64,000 nt of DNA from Rhytidiadelphus loreus (taxonomy: Eukaryota; Streptophyta; Bryopsida; Hypnales; Hylocomiaceae): positions 14,265,001-14,329,000 of the forward strand of contig OX344765.1 in the NCBI GenBank assembly GCA_947034895.1. The letters are read 5' to 3'. Shown here one piece after another: positions 24,661-36,640 of the stretch (its first letter is position 1; each line of letters opens with the position of its first letter). A program made the position numbers and the translations under genes. The notes under the pieces were generated by a model, which was not told where the DNA came from, did not search any database, and was given only the letters and a program-made list of their open reading frames with translations.

Positions 24661-27600
24661 CTAAAATCTGGCCTTTTGAACTTGAAAGATTTTCTTGTTT
24701 GACTATTATAATCTTTCCAACGGTATGGGCAAAAGGACAAGTTTGTTTCCTTGAAGCTCCGAGCATGTATCCACTACCCATCGGTACGGTCAGTTTATGT
24801 GGATCTCTCTTTTTAGGTGATAGTTTGGTTGGAATGGGTTCAGAAGGGTCTGGATTTTAATAAACATGTGTGGGGTGCTCATGGGTTAAGGGCAATTCCT
24901 TGATGTTTCTATGGGAGAGTCGTCCCATGTTGCTCATTTCTACATTCTAATGGTCCTTTGAAAATGCATGAATTGGTGGAAAGTGCTCATAATGTTAATT
25001 TAAGGGTTTGGGTTAGCAAAGGAGCTGTAGAAGACAATTTTGTTCACTGATGAGGGCCCCTTTTCAAGGATGTGAAAGGGTCCCCCCTGCTTCATTGGAA
25101 AACAATGTTACGTGTTGAAATTTTGAAGTTGTTGAGATGGGAAATAACAATGGCAAATTGGCAATATGGTGGAAAACATCCGTAATTGTTTGTTTACCCA
25201 TCCTTGACAAGCGAGGTAGCAGGTCCAAAAAACAACATTTTTCCTAGGTGAATCAAAATTGGAGTTGGTTGGGTATAGTGGATGAATTTTCAATGAAAGG
25301 ATAATGAAATCTACAATGAATGCAAGAAGTTGCATAATTTTTGGAGTGTTGGACATTTTAGCTATAATTTTTGAAGGTGAAAAGAAGTAGGTTGCTATTC
25401 TAGTTCAAAAGTAGTGTAGTAATAACATACATAATTATGTATTTGGAATGTAATGTATTTCCAAAGCAATCCTCTTGTATTTAAATGGCACACAACATGG
25501 GTTAAGGAAGTGTCCCTCATCAATTGAAAATGGAACATTCATGGCTTTTCATTTGTTTATAGTTTTTTCTTGCGTGCTACATTGTGTCATGAAGCATAGT
25601 TTTTATTTTCTTGTTGGTCCCAATATTGTAGAGCTAGGTGGAATTGGTAGAAGGTGGCATAGAGTGTCATGGGGTGCGATTAGCCTTGATTTCAAGCTTG
25701 GGCCTTGATTTTGGCCTTGGCAGAGATTTTGGCACCTCCGTTAGGGACCTCAGTGCCCATGTCTTTTACATAGGTGATTGGAGACTCATCTTTTTCAAGG
25801 TGAGTCTTCCACATGATGAAGTGAGAGGCATTTGTCTTAGGAGTCCATCAAAGCATGTACACATTATTGAAGAATGATGTAGACTTGACTTTGTGGTACT
25901 TGTACGTTTTTTTAAGCTTCTTTGAGATCTTTTCTTCACCATTTTTTAGTAACAAACTGGTTTATACTACCACTTGTTACACATAATGTACTCAAGTGAT
26001 GGGTGATTTTTTTTACTTGCAATGGATGTCGCCAATGTTAGTGCTTGTGATGATAGGATGTTTTTTGCATTTTTGTAGGCTTTGTCATGATTGTAACATG
26101 TGTCACAAGTCAAGTGGCATTTTTCCTATGACCATGGTGTCTACTATTGGTCAAGAGCTATTGAGTTTTGGTGTGGTTAGATATTTAGATTGTTAATTAA
26201 TTACAAGGCTCATTGTTGACTTATGGCACACTATCTCCCATGTTGGCACAATGTGTTTGTGCACTACAATTGTCTTTTATCTTTTCATCCAATTTAGGGT
26301 TGAATTTCATCACTTGCAGTCTCCCATTCTATCTCGACACCATATAGAGACAAGTATTGAACCTGTGCAAATCAATTCTTAAATTCTACACTAACTATAC
26401 TAGACCCTTTTATAGGGATGATTTAAAGAGCTTAGTTACTTTAAAAACATGTTACTTTAGACTTATGTTGGAAGTGTCCCCCAAGGTGCAATTAAATTGT
26501 TCTCATAATTACCACAATTTGTGGATTGTGGATTCTCTAGATTTAGAAGCCACAATGTGTTCAATGGTATGTTTTTGTTTTAGTTAGCCTTGACAGAGTT
26601 GAAGTTTAATATATACAAATTATTTTACCTAAACTTTGAGAACAAAAATATTAGGTATCATTAGAAGAAATTTGAAGTCAAAAGAAGATTGTGAATTTCC
26701 AAATGTTCTTGAACAACAAGAAATGCTAGGAACTTTACCATAGCAACGATCTAATGTGTCCATGACCCGGGCCATGACCATGCTATGTTAGATGATTTTA
26801 ATTAATTAATCATTTTAAAATATAAAATATAAAATAATTTTTTTAATATTTTGAGTGGTCCCTAGGATGGGAAAAGGCTTGAAACAACCCTCCCTTACCC
26901 TCAAATCTCATCTAATGTGTTGTTTTTGCCACTACTAAAAAACATTTTTGTTTTGAACATCTTTTTGATATTGATTTTAATTCTAAATTACTGGAAATTA
27001 AGATGTCATGAAGTTCACAACATTCGAATTTTCTTTTTGCCCCCAAGTTTCAAAAAAATTATTTTCATAAAAAGTGTTGAAAAGAATTTTGGAAAGAGTA
27101 TTGGAGAAAATGTCAACAAAAATGTTGAAAAGAAATAAGGAAAATTAGTGTCCCAAAAAACAGTGTATTTTCTTTGAAAGCTCAAAATTAATTCCACAAA
27201 GGTTTAAAAAATACAAAAAATCTTAGGATTGATTTGGCTTCTTTTTACCTTACAAGAAAAAATATTTTGAGGTGGAAATACCTCAATGGGAGATCACTAG
27301 TACAAAGAATGCTATATGGTCAATTCTTTTCATATATGGTTAACAAAATATCTTCAATTTCACACATGGAATAAGATACAAATAACACCCTCATGAGACA
27401 CTTTTTGACATTTATTGCAACACTTTTCTGACTTCTTTTCCAAAATATTAGATTGGACATTCTTTTTACACATGAAGATGTTTTGCATTATATTTTTGAA
27501 AATTGTACTAAAAGTTTGCCAAAATTTTAGAACATCACAATCAAAATTGACTTTTTACGAGACTATCCAAGCTATCAAAAAACTCCACATGAGACTTTTA

Positions 27601-27867
27601 TCCTTTAAGGATTAATTAATTAACCACAAGTATTAGCCATTAGTTACTTCAAAATAATTTAGTTTTTTTGTACATGTCTAACTATGTACGGAGTACAAAG
27701 CTTTAATTTGAAGGAATTTCCATATCTTTATGACACTTGATGTCCATAGAGATGTAAATGAGCTTTGTAATCATTATCATTAATTAAAATTGCACACTTT
27801 TGTATTTTTGTTAAATTTTGCATACCAGTTACACCTTTGATGACTCAAGATCATACATAGTATTCAA
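24661..27867. other. AT-rich intergenic DNA, no gene seen
   Basis: Only short unsupported frames are present. No terminal repeats, RNA genes or coding similarity were seen. Confidence 0.5.
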
Positions 27868-28297
27868 TTTGAGGTAAGGTAGGAGGCTCAGAAATGGTGC
27901 ATCTAAGGGCTGTTCTGCCTTTATCATGTATTTCTTTGGACGGGAATATTTTTAGCTCATTTTTCAGACAAAGAGAAATTGATGAGGAATCTAACCCAAG
28001 TGGTTTCATATTTTTCCATAGATTTTTGAATTACTTATGAATTTTCAAACAAGTTGGGTCATAGGTCCCTATTTGTGACCCTAGATCTTTCATGAATGGT
28101 TCACTTGCAATCCTAAATAAAAATAGAGAAAACACAGAGAATGATTGGCTCTTACAATTAATAATATTTTTTTCCTTGGTTCATTCAATGAATGTACTGG
28201 TCAATTTCAAAACTTTAGATGCACCATTTCACAGCCATTTTTAGGAGCCATTCTTAATGCCCGCACTGTTTCACAGCCTCCTACCTTACTTCAAAAT
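27868..28297. mobile_element. Inverted-repeat element, AGGTAGGAGGCT family (about 430 bp)
   Basis: The left end TTTGAGGTAAGGTAGGAGGCT and the reverse complement of the right end TTTGAAGTAAGGTAGGAGGCT differ at one position over about 21 bp. Inside each end GAAATGGTGCATCTAA recurs in inverted orientation. Interior blocks (GAATCTAACCCAAGTGGTTT, ATTACTTATGAATTTTCAAA) are shared with the copies near 20100-20700 and 60150-61103. Non-coding MITE-like element. Confidence 0.75.
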
Positions 28298-28975
28298 TAA
28301 GTGAATGGAAACTCTAAACAACCATTCAACAGGTATTGTACATTGCTGCTTTTTCCAAAAATTATAAGACAAAATCATATCTCAAATTGTTTCAACATAT
28401 CAACATATAAGCGAGCATATAAGATAACACATTTACTTCTGTAGTTTGCTTTAATTGTTTTGAAAGTTGTAAATTATCTCTTTAAGATCTCATGCATCTT
28501 AAAGACAAATAATAATATTGGTTAATCAACATTATTATCAAAATTGAATGAATAATAATGACAAATGAATTTTAATTTTGACAGTAACAAAATCAATAGT
28601 AAAACAATTGAAAACTTTCAATAGCAAATAGCTTGCACTTGAAAAATATAAAATTGTTTAATATAATTTCAAGGATTGTGGAAGAAATCTTTTATCAATT
28701 TTTAAATCTCTATTTCAAACATGTAACATAATTTTTTTTATATTCATTCATCAAAAAATTGAGCTATTTCAAAAGGAGGTTTATATACATTTGACAATGA
28801 TTATATTTGTAAGTGTATTAATTATAACATTTGCAATTGACTAAGATGTAGGTATTATGAGCAAATCCTCTATGTCTATGAAATTTTAAATTTTTTGTTT
28901 TTTCTATATATAGACCATAAGAACAAATTATTCTATGAAATTTTTGTTATTTTTCATTGTCTATACAACTATTAT
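28298..28975. other. AT-rich intergenic DNA, nothing recognised
   Basis: No open frame, repeat boundary or RNA gene seen. Confidence 0.4.
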
Positions 28976-30300
28976 ATAGATCCAAAGGATCCTTTGAGTT
29001 AAAAGGGATCCCATGGTATTCAACTCAAATGTGGATTCAATGGCATCCCACGGATCGGATGGCGTTCATCTTCTATTTGAAGGATTATAAAGAATCCGAT
29101 GGCATCTTGCTTGGATCCTAAAGGTTAAGAAGGGATCCAATGGTATCCAGCTTGGATCCAATGAATCAAAAGTAGACCACTAGGTTAAGAGGGATCTAAT
29201 GGCATTTGACTTGGATCCAATGAGTCAAAACCAACCCATTGGGTCAAGAAGGATTTGATAACATTTGAATTGGATCTAATGAATCAAAATCAATCCATTT
29301 GGTCAATAGGGATCTGATAGCATTCAATTCAAATCAAATCAATCAAAACAAATCTATGGATTAAAAAGAATTTGATAGCATTAGGTTTAAATTGAAAAAA
29401 TCAAAACTAATCTATTGGATCAAAAGGGATCCAATAGCATTCAACTCAAATACAATGAGTCAAAACAAATTTGTTGGATCAAAAGGAATTCGATAGCATC
29501 AAACTCAAATTGAATGAGTCAAAATCAATATGTTGAATCAAAAGGGATCCAATAGCATTTGGCACAGATACAATAAGTCAAAACAAATCCGTTGGATTAA
29601 AGGAAATTTGATAGCATCATGCTCAAATCAAACAAGTTGACAAAACCAATCTGTTGGATAAAAAAGAGTTTGATAGCATCATGCTCAAATCAAATGAGTC
29701 AAAACTAATATGTTGAATAAAAAAGAATTTGATAGCATCAAGTTCAAATCAAATGAGTCAAAATCAATCCATTGAGTCAAAAGGAATCCAATAGCAACTG
29801 ACTTGGATCTAATGAATCAAAACCAATTTCTTGGATTTTGTTGGGTCACAACAAATCCGATAGTATTTGACTCGAATCCAATGAGCCAAAACCAATCCAT
29901 TGAGTTGAAAGGGATCTAATAGCATCCGACTCGGATCTAATCAATCAAAACTAATTTGTTGGGTTTTGTTGGGTCACAATAGATCCAGTAGTATTTGACT
30001 TGAATCCAATGAGTCAAAACCAATCCATTGAGTCAAAAGAGATCCAATAGCATCCAACTCGGATCTAATGAACCAAAACAAATTTGTTGGGTTTTGTTGG
30101 GTCACAACAGATCCAATAGCATCCGACTCGGATCTAATAAACCAAAACAAATTTGTTGGGTTTTGTTGGGTCACAACAAATCCAATAGCATCTAACTTGA
30201 ATCCAATGAGTCAAACCAATCCGTTGGGTTAAAACAGATCTAATAGTATCTAACTTAGATCCAATTAATAAAAAACAATACATTGGGTCAAAAAGTATTT
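28976..30300. repeat. Minisatellite of 59-60 bp units with inserted 69-bp units, about 21 copies
   Basis: The unit reads roughly GGATCCAATAGCAT, CCGACTCGGATCTAATGA, ATCAAAACCAATCCGTTGGG, TCAAAAG. The GCAT mark steps by 58-61 bp over the first 14 or so units (29101, 29141, 29201, 29261, 29320, 29378, 29436, 29496). In 29794-30246 the steps are 69, 59, 69, 59, 69, 69 and 58, because some units carry an extra TTTTGTTGGG. The left side is more decayed. The single long minus-strand frame inside is produced by the 69-bp (23-codon) units. Confidence 0.9.
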
Positions 30301-30748
30301 CATGAATTTATAAGGGATTTGATCGGATTTTGCTTCAAGGACAAAAGGACAAATCTTGAAAGGTTTTAATTGCAAACGTGTTTGAGGGCAATTATGATAA
30401 ACATTATAAAAATTGTCCAATTAATATAAAATACATGAGATTATAAACTTATGGTTCATTTTTCAAAATTCAATTCATTCCATGCCTTCAATATTGCATA
30501 CAAATGATATATTCACATCCAAAAAACAATCCTATTAGTTTGATACCTAAAATCATAATTTTTTAATATATCTTTTCATTTTGTAACAATTACAATCAAC
30601 TGGCAATATCTATACTTGAACTAAATTCACTTATCATCAATGCTTCAAGTTCTTTTAATTTTTAATTTTAATTTTCATAATTTTAAAGGTTTTTGAGTAT
30701 CAAAAATTCATAATCTAAAAGCAAAATTTATAGGATATTTTGTACTAA

Positions 30749-30750
<2 letters not shown>

Positions 30751-30805
<55 letters not shown>
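30751..30805. repeat. (AT)n microsatellite
   Basis: Uninterrupted alternating AT run of about 55 bp. Confidence 0.97.
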
Positions 30806-30809
<4 letters not shown>

Positions 30810-30810
30810 A

Positions 30811-30968
30811 GGAGAAAAAACCCTTGAGTCCTTCATGTAGGTACAAAGAAGACTCTCATAACTAAGCATTTCAAGACATTGGGTCTACGATGCAAGGAGA
30901 AATATAACCTTGAGTTCTTCACGAGGGTGCAAAGAAGACTCTTGTAATTATGCATTTCTAGACATTAA
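30811..30968. repeat. Two-copy tandem repeat, about 75-85 bp
   Basis: GGAGAAA, CCTTGAGTCCTTCA, GTACAAAGAAGACTCT and GCATTTCAAGACATT in the first unit are followed in order by GGAGAAA, CCTTGAGTTCTTCA, GTGCAAAGAAGACTCT and GCATTTCTAGACATT. Confidence 0.8.
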
Positions 30969-31927
30969 AATAAGATAAATATATACTATATATATATTAC
31001 AATCTGTGCTAGTGTCCTACAATCACATTTCCAAAATATAGAATGGTATGGATGTTTTTTGATTATATAACAATCCATACCATACTATACTCCACCATTG
31101 AACATTTTATATTTTTCTAGCATTTTCCAAATTGCATATGAATTTTCTTTACTTTTTCTTCAAGAATTCACACTAATTTGAAATCTTTACATTCAAATAT
31201 CATTTTTCTATGAATTGTAGAAGAAAAAATGTTAATCCATCGTAGAAAAACACTTAAAAATAATGAGTATGCAATAAAAAATTTAGAGAGCATCCAATCA
31301 ACATCGAGTTTATTGGATTTGTAGAAGTTTTACAATATGGTTAAAAGTTCTACCTTTTGAAGGTTAATCTTTGGGGGCTAAATATTCCCGCACTTCAAGA
31401 AATCTTTGGGTCGAGCTCATATGAATTGTCATCATTAGATGGTTTTTTGGGCCTTTGAGAGACCGTGGATTCTACTGCTATGAGAACGCAGGGAACGCGA
31501 TTGCTGGCCTGACACCTTAGTGGTCCTACGTGGCCGAGAGGCTGCCAGTACATTTCTGGAAAAAAAATTCAACTTCTTTTTACATTTGAAGAATTTAAAA
31601 AAAAAGTTGAATTTGTTTTGGGGACAACTGGCCGTCCTTCACTACGTGGGAGACAATGAAGGGGAACAACCCTCAAACAATCTCTCTGAGGCTTGAAATA
31701 ACATATAATGATATCTCATTTTAGTAACCAAAATATTATACATGTCTTGCCAAAATTGGTATCTTAACCAAATTTTTGGAGTCACCCACATGAGAAACAA
31801 AAAATAACTTGTATGCCTTCTTTGTTTTCTTGTTGACAGAGTCATTTTCCAAGGGAAAGAAACTGAAAAAATCAAGAAAAAATGGAAAATGAATGAGGTT
31901 TCGAGATCTACCAATTGTCTGTTCAAC
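30969..31927. other. AT-rich intergenic DNA, no gene seen
   Basis: A short GC-richer patch at 31460-31560 is not coding in any recognisable frame. Nothing else was seen. Confidence 0.4.
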
Positions 31928-32137
31928 AATGCCAGTGCATGAGCGTAGAAATGTAAGCCTACGAGCCTTGAACCTAATTGTAGGTATGTACCTACAAACA
32001 TTTGAAGATGTTTATAACATATGTACTTGTAACATCAAATGAGACTATAACATAGATACCTATAACCATAGAAGGTGTCTATAATATAGACTCCTAGACT
32101 CCTAGATTTATAGGTTCTTTGTTCATATGCTAGCATT
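31928..32137 (+). mobile_element. MITE family M1, copy C (210 bp)
   Basis: The left end AATGCCAGTGCATGAGC and the reverse complement of the right end AATGCTAGCATATGAAC form imperfect terminal inverted repeats. Internal CCTATAACCATAGAAGG, TGTCTATAATATAG and GACTCCTAGACTCCTAG match copies A and B. The next element (Stowaway-like) starts only 38 bp downstream. Confidence 0.7.
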
Positions 32138-32174
32138 CCTTGTGTTTGTTTATGCTCTTAGTTTACTAGTTTAG

Positions 32175-32411
32175 TACTCCCTGTGTCCCACTAAAAATCC
32201 TCCAAATCAAACATAGTACTTGTACAACTAAACCCAACTCCATTTATTGACTTTGATCGTTGAGCAAGCAACGTGGATTTCAAATCAATTCCAGAAAATC
32301 CCACATTGCTTGCTCAACGATCAATGATCAAGATCAACAAATGGAGCCTTTTTATTGGTACATGCACTACCTTATGTCCGATTCGGAGGATTTTAGTGGG
32401 ATGGAGGAGTA
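32175..32411 (+). mobile_element. Stowaway-like MITE, copy 2
   Basis: The left end TACTCCCTGTGTCCCACTAA pairs with the right end (reverse complement TACTCCTCCATCCCACTAAA), giving TA at both borders. Arms continue through CCTCCAAATC and CCATTTATTGACTTTGATC, with a centre of GCAACGTGG versus CCACATTGC. It is the same family as the copy at 23161-23402. Confidence 0.82.
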
Positions 32412-34440
32412 TGTGCCAAGTAATAATAAGGACATTTGCAATAGTACTCCTGTACTGACCAAAGCAGTGGCTTTCTGACCAAAGCAGCAGTTTGTATAAT
32501 AGTGCAAATTTGTTAAGTTTGGAACTTTGGATGGAGGCCTTGGGATTGATGAGGATTGATCTCCAATTGACCTTGAGAAGGTGAGAGTGGAGACAACTGA
32601 AACTCAGGAAGTCCACAACCCAGACAGAAGAGTATTGATGGATGCCAAACTAACTAAAGTTTAACTTATTAAGCATTGGACTGATGGAATGAAAATCTCA
32701 TTTGGGTTCATTCAGTAGTGGCCAGAGTTGCTCTTTTATAAAAAGTTTTAGAAATTCAAAAAATACCCCAAAAAACTCAGTTCGGAATTAGTTTTTTCTT
32801 TTACTTCTTTAGGGCCTCCTTACATGTATTAGGCATCGGGGAAATTCTGTAGTAGGTGCTAAAAGGGAAAATAGCCATTGCACTTTCATGTGGACCTGGT
32901 GGGTGGGGAGGGATACAATAAGAAATTCACACGTATTAGATTCTCTCAAAGATTGACTAGTCTCCACCAACGAGGTTGTCTACCAATATTAGTGAAGCTT
33001 CAATTGTCTACCTCAGCAAGACAATTGGTAGAGCTGCTTTTGTATTCTTGCTTGAATTAGTTGTAAACTTATCCACTGGGCTCACATGTATGCTAAACCT
33101 TAGTTCCCTTCGGAGGTTGAAAACTTTGAAAGAGCATCACCACCGGGCTTGGTGGCTTAGTTTGAAAAGAAAACGAATTACTCCCTCCTGCATTCTTGTT
33201 GGAGAAAGTGCTTCCAATTAGTAGAAGAAGGCTACTTTTAGGCCACCCATTGGCTTGAAAAACAAGCTTGTTTTCAAGCCTAAATGCCTACTCATCTTGC
33301 AAATTGGATGATGTCTTAAAAGATTCATTTGCTTTTCAAGCTTGGTGGACATGCTGTTAAAGGTAACAACATCTAAATGTGTCCTAATAAGGGCATAACA
33401 TTTAGTAGCCTTTTAAAGAAGTTACCTTTTCCTCTCTTGAATCTTCATCCGTGAAATTCATCTACAATATATAGAGGAGAATTAAAATAAGCTACAATAT
33501 TGGTGTGGTGCTAGAACATTTATGGTGTACTGTATTTTTTTGCTAATTTTAGGACCAAATAATTGAATCTACAAAGAAATGTAAAGATGATTGACAAAAA
33601 TCCAAAGAATCCATTGAGTCAAATACCAATTTGTCATTTGAGCATTTGCCATCAAGAAAAAAAATTATGGCAAAATGAAGGGATTGCTTCATTGACATTT
33701 CGTGGGAATGAAGGATAGAGAGGTCATTTTTATAATGAAATCCATCATCCATCGCAAATTTTGAAAGGTTATGGGAAACTTTGAAGTTGACAATTTGACC
33801 ACTAATTGTCAAAATGTAAGAACTATGTTCAAATACAATTTCAAGATTTCATTTAGATATATTAGAATACCCTTTTTTCAAAAAATTGAACTAAAAAAAG
33901 TTGGAAAATTAAGCTAAATTACATCTCTAAAAATCCAATCATTTTGTATTTTTGAGTCTCCAAAAAAAAGTTATGGACAAAATTCAGAAAGGATGTTTCA
34001 AAAAATGTCAAAGAAAATGTCCCTTCCAACTTTTCTATTTGAAATTTGTTCATAACTTTTCATTGGAGACTCTAAATCTCAAGTGGATTTTTTAAGATGA
34101 AAATTAGCTTGATTTTCCACATTAAACTTAGTTCAAAGCTTTAAAAAAATGAAGTTATTCTACTATGCCTAAATGAGGTATAAAAATTCTACTTCAAAAC
34201 AAAATTCTTGCTTTTCGATTTAACTATGAGTTGTTGAGCTACTACTACTAATCTTAATTTACATATCCCTACACAGAATGTTTTACCTCCTACCACCCCA
34301 CTTGTATAAAGCCAGCATCTCTTTCCACAAAAAAGTATAAGTGCCTTTCAAAGCTATGCGAAGAGATAGTTGTTGAATATTGTTTTTCTTTGAATTTATT
34401 ATTGTGGAATATTTCACTCCTACACTTGCACTCTCCTCTT
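32412..34440. other. Intergenic DNA with one hairpin, no gene seen
   Basis: At 33950-34075 GAGTCTCCAAAAAAAAGTTA and its approximate complement TAACTTTTCATTGGAGACTC form an inverted repeat. Short frames at 32878-33221 match nothing. No RNA gene was recognised. Confidence 0.4.
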
Positions 34441-35080
34441 GCATTGTCACCGGCACAGAATCCAAAATGGGGCCTCGAACAAATGGACTCTTTCTTCACG
34501 CCAGCCCAAAAGGAGTTGAGAGTTGTCCACCCTCTTCTTTATCCAAGGATCAGAGTCCCTGTGGAGGTTCTGCACAATTCTCTCATTTTCTGACCCGGCC
34601 CATGACTTGCACGAGGCCCAGGTGATTTCTTTTACCCTACCAGTATGGTAGATGCCCAAATTCAACGTTTCTATGTAAGAATTCGAAGATGGACTGATGT
34701 TTCCGTGGAAAAGGGCAAAAGAAAAAGAAAAAGAAGGCCGCGGACTTGCGGGGAAGAACAACACGTGCAGGCTCCTCAACAGCATGGACAAATCAGCATG
34801 AAGCCCAGCACCCGGACCCACCCGGCCCTGCCCGGCCCGGCCCCAGCTTTCATTCTATTGAAAGCTTCCAAAATACTGTAGAAGGAGGAGAAGACGTGAT
34901 GAATCCACCCTCGCCCGGGACCGGCCGGGAAACGGGAGAAATCCCGGGTCTCTGGGCCCCAGCACCCGCTATCCGCAGGTGCCGTCATTAGGGCCCCTGC
35001 AACTCGGCAATGATGCTAGACTCTGCTAGAGGGCTCCCATCCTTTCCGCCTGTAACCGTACGTATTTAATTAGGGACCCA
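34441..35080. other. GC-rich island, no gene recognised
   Basis: A CpG- and C-rich block (CCCGGCCCGGCCCC near 34830, CGGCCGGGAAACGGG near 34921) bounded on both sides by AT-rich DNA. Frames on both strands are of similar length and low complexity, so none is supported. It may be an isolated promoter or first-exon region, or a decayed gene. Confidence 0.4.
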
Positions 35081-35086
35081 TTGACC

Positions 35087-35172
35087 CTTATTTGGGGACT
35101 TTTTTATTTTTTTATTTTTTTATTTTCTCTCTCTCTAAAACAAATGAAACGGAATTTCTTATTTGGGGACTT
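35087..35172 (-). mobile_element. Very short retroposon tail with 15-bp duplication
   Basis: CTTATTTGGGGACTT stands at 35087-35101 and again exactly at 35158-35172. The 56 bp between read on the minus strand as a short body with CATTTGTTT and then an A-rich tail (AAAATAAAAAAATAAAAA). It has the same tail as the insertions at 20763, 39847, 41906 and 45728. Confidence 0.78.
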
Positions 35173-36400
35173 CCAAACGGCGCAAAACGGAACCTAATTT
35201 AATTTAGGGTTGTTTGTTATCTACGATTATTTTGGCGAGTGGACAAATTTAGGGTTTTCTTTTGGGGCTGTTGGGAAACGCTGAGCACTTTTTGGAGCAA
35301 TTGACATTCTTTGTAAATGTGAGAAAAGGGAAAACGATCATCAAGTGAGACGCCCAGGCCAGGACTGGACGGCTGGTACAACCGAAATTTGTTTTTTGGA
35401 GTATTTTTAAAAGTGATCTTACTATATTTGAAGATCGTTTTAAAAAAATAATGAAAAATATTTTGGAACTTCTCCACAAGATCTATACCCTTGATTCATG
35501 TAGAGTATTCTCTTTGCTTTCCATTCGTATGTTATTTGATTTTCTTTGAAGCTTTCTCAAGGAATATTCATTGGACGAAGTGTATTTTTTTATAAAGATA
35601 TCATCATCCATTGGGTGAATGGTAAAAAGTTAGGAGTTGATTCCTAGAAGAAAAGGAGGTGCTTCAGTAAATAAAAATGTTCAAAAACTATCACTTTTGA
35701 ATACATAGAGCATGAATGGAGAAAAATATATATTCAAAAATTCAAAAGTGCAAAAATTACACTAGACTACAATAGGAGTGCGTGGAAAACATTCCAATAA
35801 CTTTGACTACTTAAATTATAGCATTGAAGGGTGTTTTTTTGCTAATAAGGGATAGTGCACTTGAAGTCTTCTCAGAATAAGACTTTTGCACTCAACATAC
35901 TAAACCGTTGCCTATTGATTACATATTTGTCAGATTCAAAAGTAGAATGATGCTTTGATAGTCATGACCAATCAATGATGGGCTTCCAAGTTCCTCAAGG
36001 CCATAAGCAACTTCAAAGCCATTGTTCAAAATTTTATCAAACTTACCAATGCAAAAAATACAAGTTCAAATTGTCATTCAAAACCCAAGCCATAGATTGA
36101 TATATGCATCTTGTGAAGACAAAGAAAATGATATGAAAGAAGTTCACTTGTAATTGAATGTTGGAGGATTTTTCATGAAGATTCTTTAAAAACACACCTC
36201 CTCAAGGTGGGTTTGTCACTTAAGGGTTGATATGATTACGTCAACATACTAATTATAATGACTACATACATAGTCTATACTAATTAAAAGGAGGTATTTT
36301 TTCTATACTAAGCTTCAAGATGAATACTAGAATAAAATGAAGTAAATTTAAAATCAACCCTATAAAAATCTAAGTATAATTTATATTATTTAAAATTATC
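35173..36400. other. AT-rich intergenic DNA, nothing recognised
   Basis: Only short unsupported frames. Confidence 0.4.
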
Positions 36401-36404
36401 TTAA

Positions 36405-36636
36405 CCCCTAACGATCTAAGAGGGGTGCATTTTTCAAAATAGGTCAAAACTGCCAAGAACTTGAGAAATTTGTTTACTCATTTTTTTTTGGATCAAATAG
36501 AATATAACTATAGGCTCTTGTAGTTTAAATTGAGAGTGAGCACCTCAAAATAATTCAAACTAATTGACCACACAATCTAGTAGATATTGAAGTTTCAAGT
36601 GTTATTTGGGTTAATGGAAAAATAAGACAACATACT
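36405..36636. repeat. Partial copy of the TTAACCCC-ended family
   Basis: It begins TTAACCCCTAACGATC at 36401, and includes CTTGTAGTTTAAATTGAGAG-type text and TTTCAAGTGTTATTTGGG, which recurs near 36980 inside the next element. It abuts the complete copy at 36641. Its right terminus is missing or replaced. Confidence 0.5.
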
Positions 36637-36640
36637 TTAA

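Noticed and set aside
29974..30174. 66-codon minus-strand frame with repeated NPTNLFWFIRSE text
   Set aside because: It exists only because the minisatellite's 69-bp units are a multiple of three; it is bounded by 59-bp units that break the frame.
28976..30300. Regular array that might suggest CRISPR
   Set aside because: Units are direct tandem repeats without unique spacers, and the genome is a plant nuclear genome.
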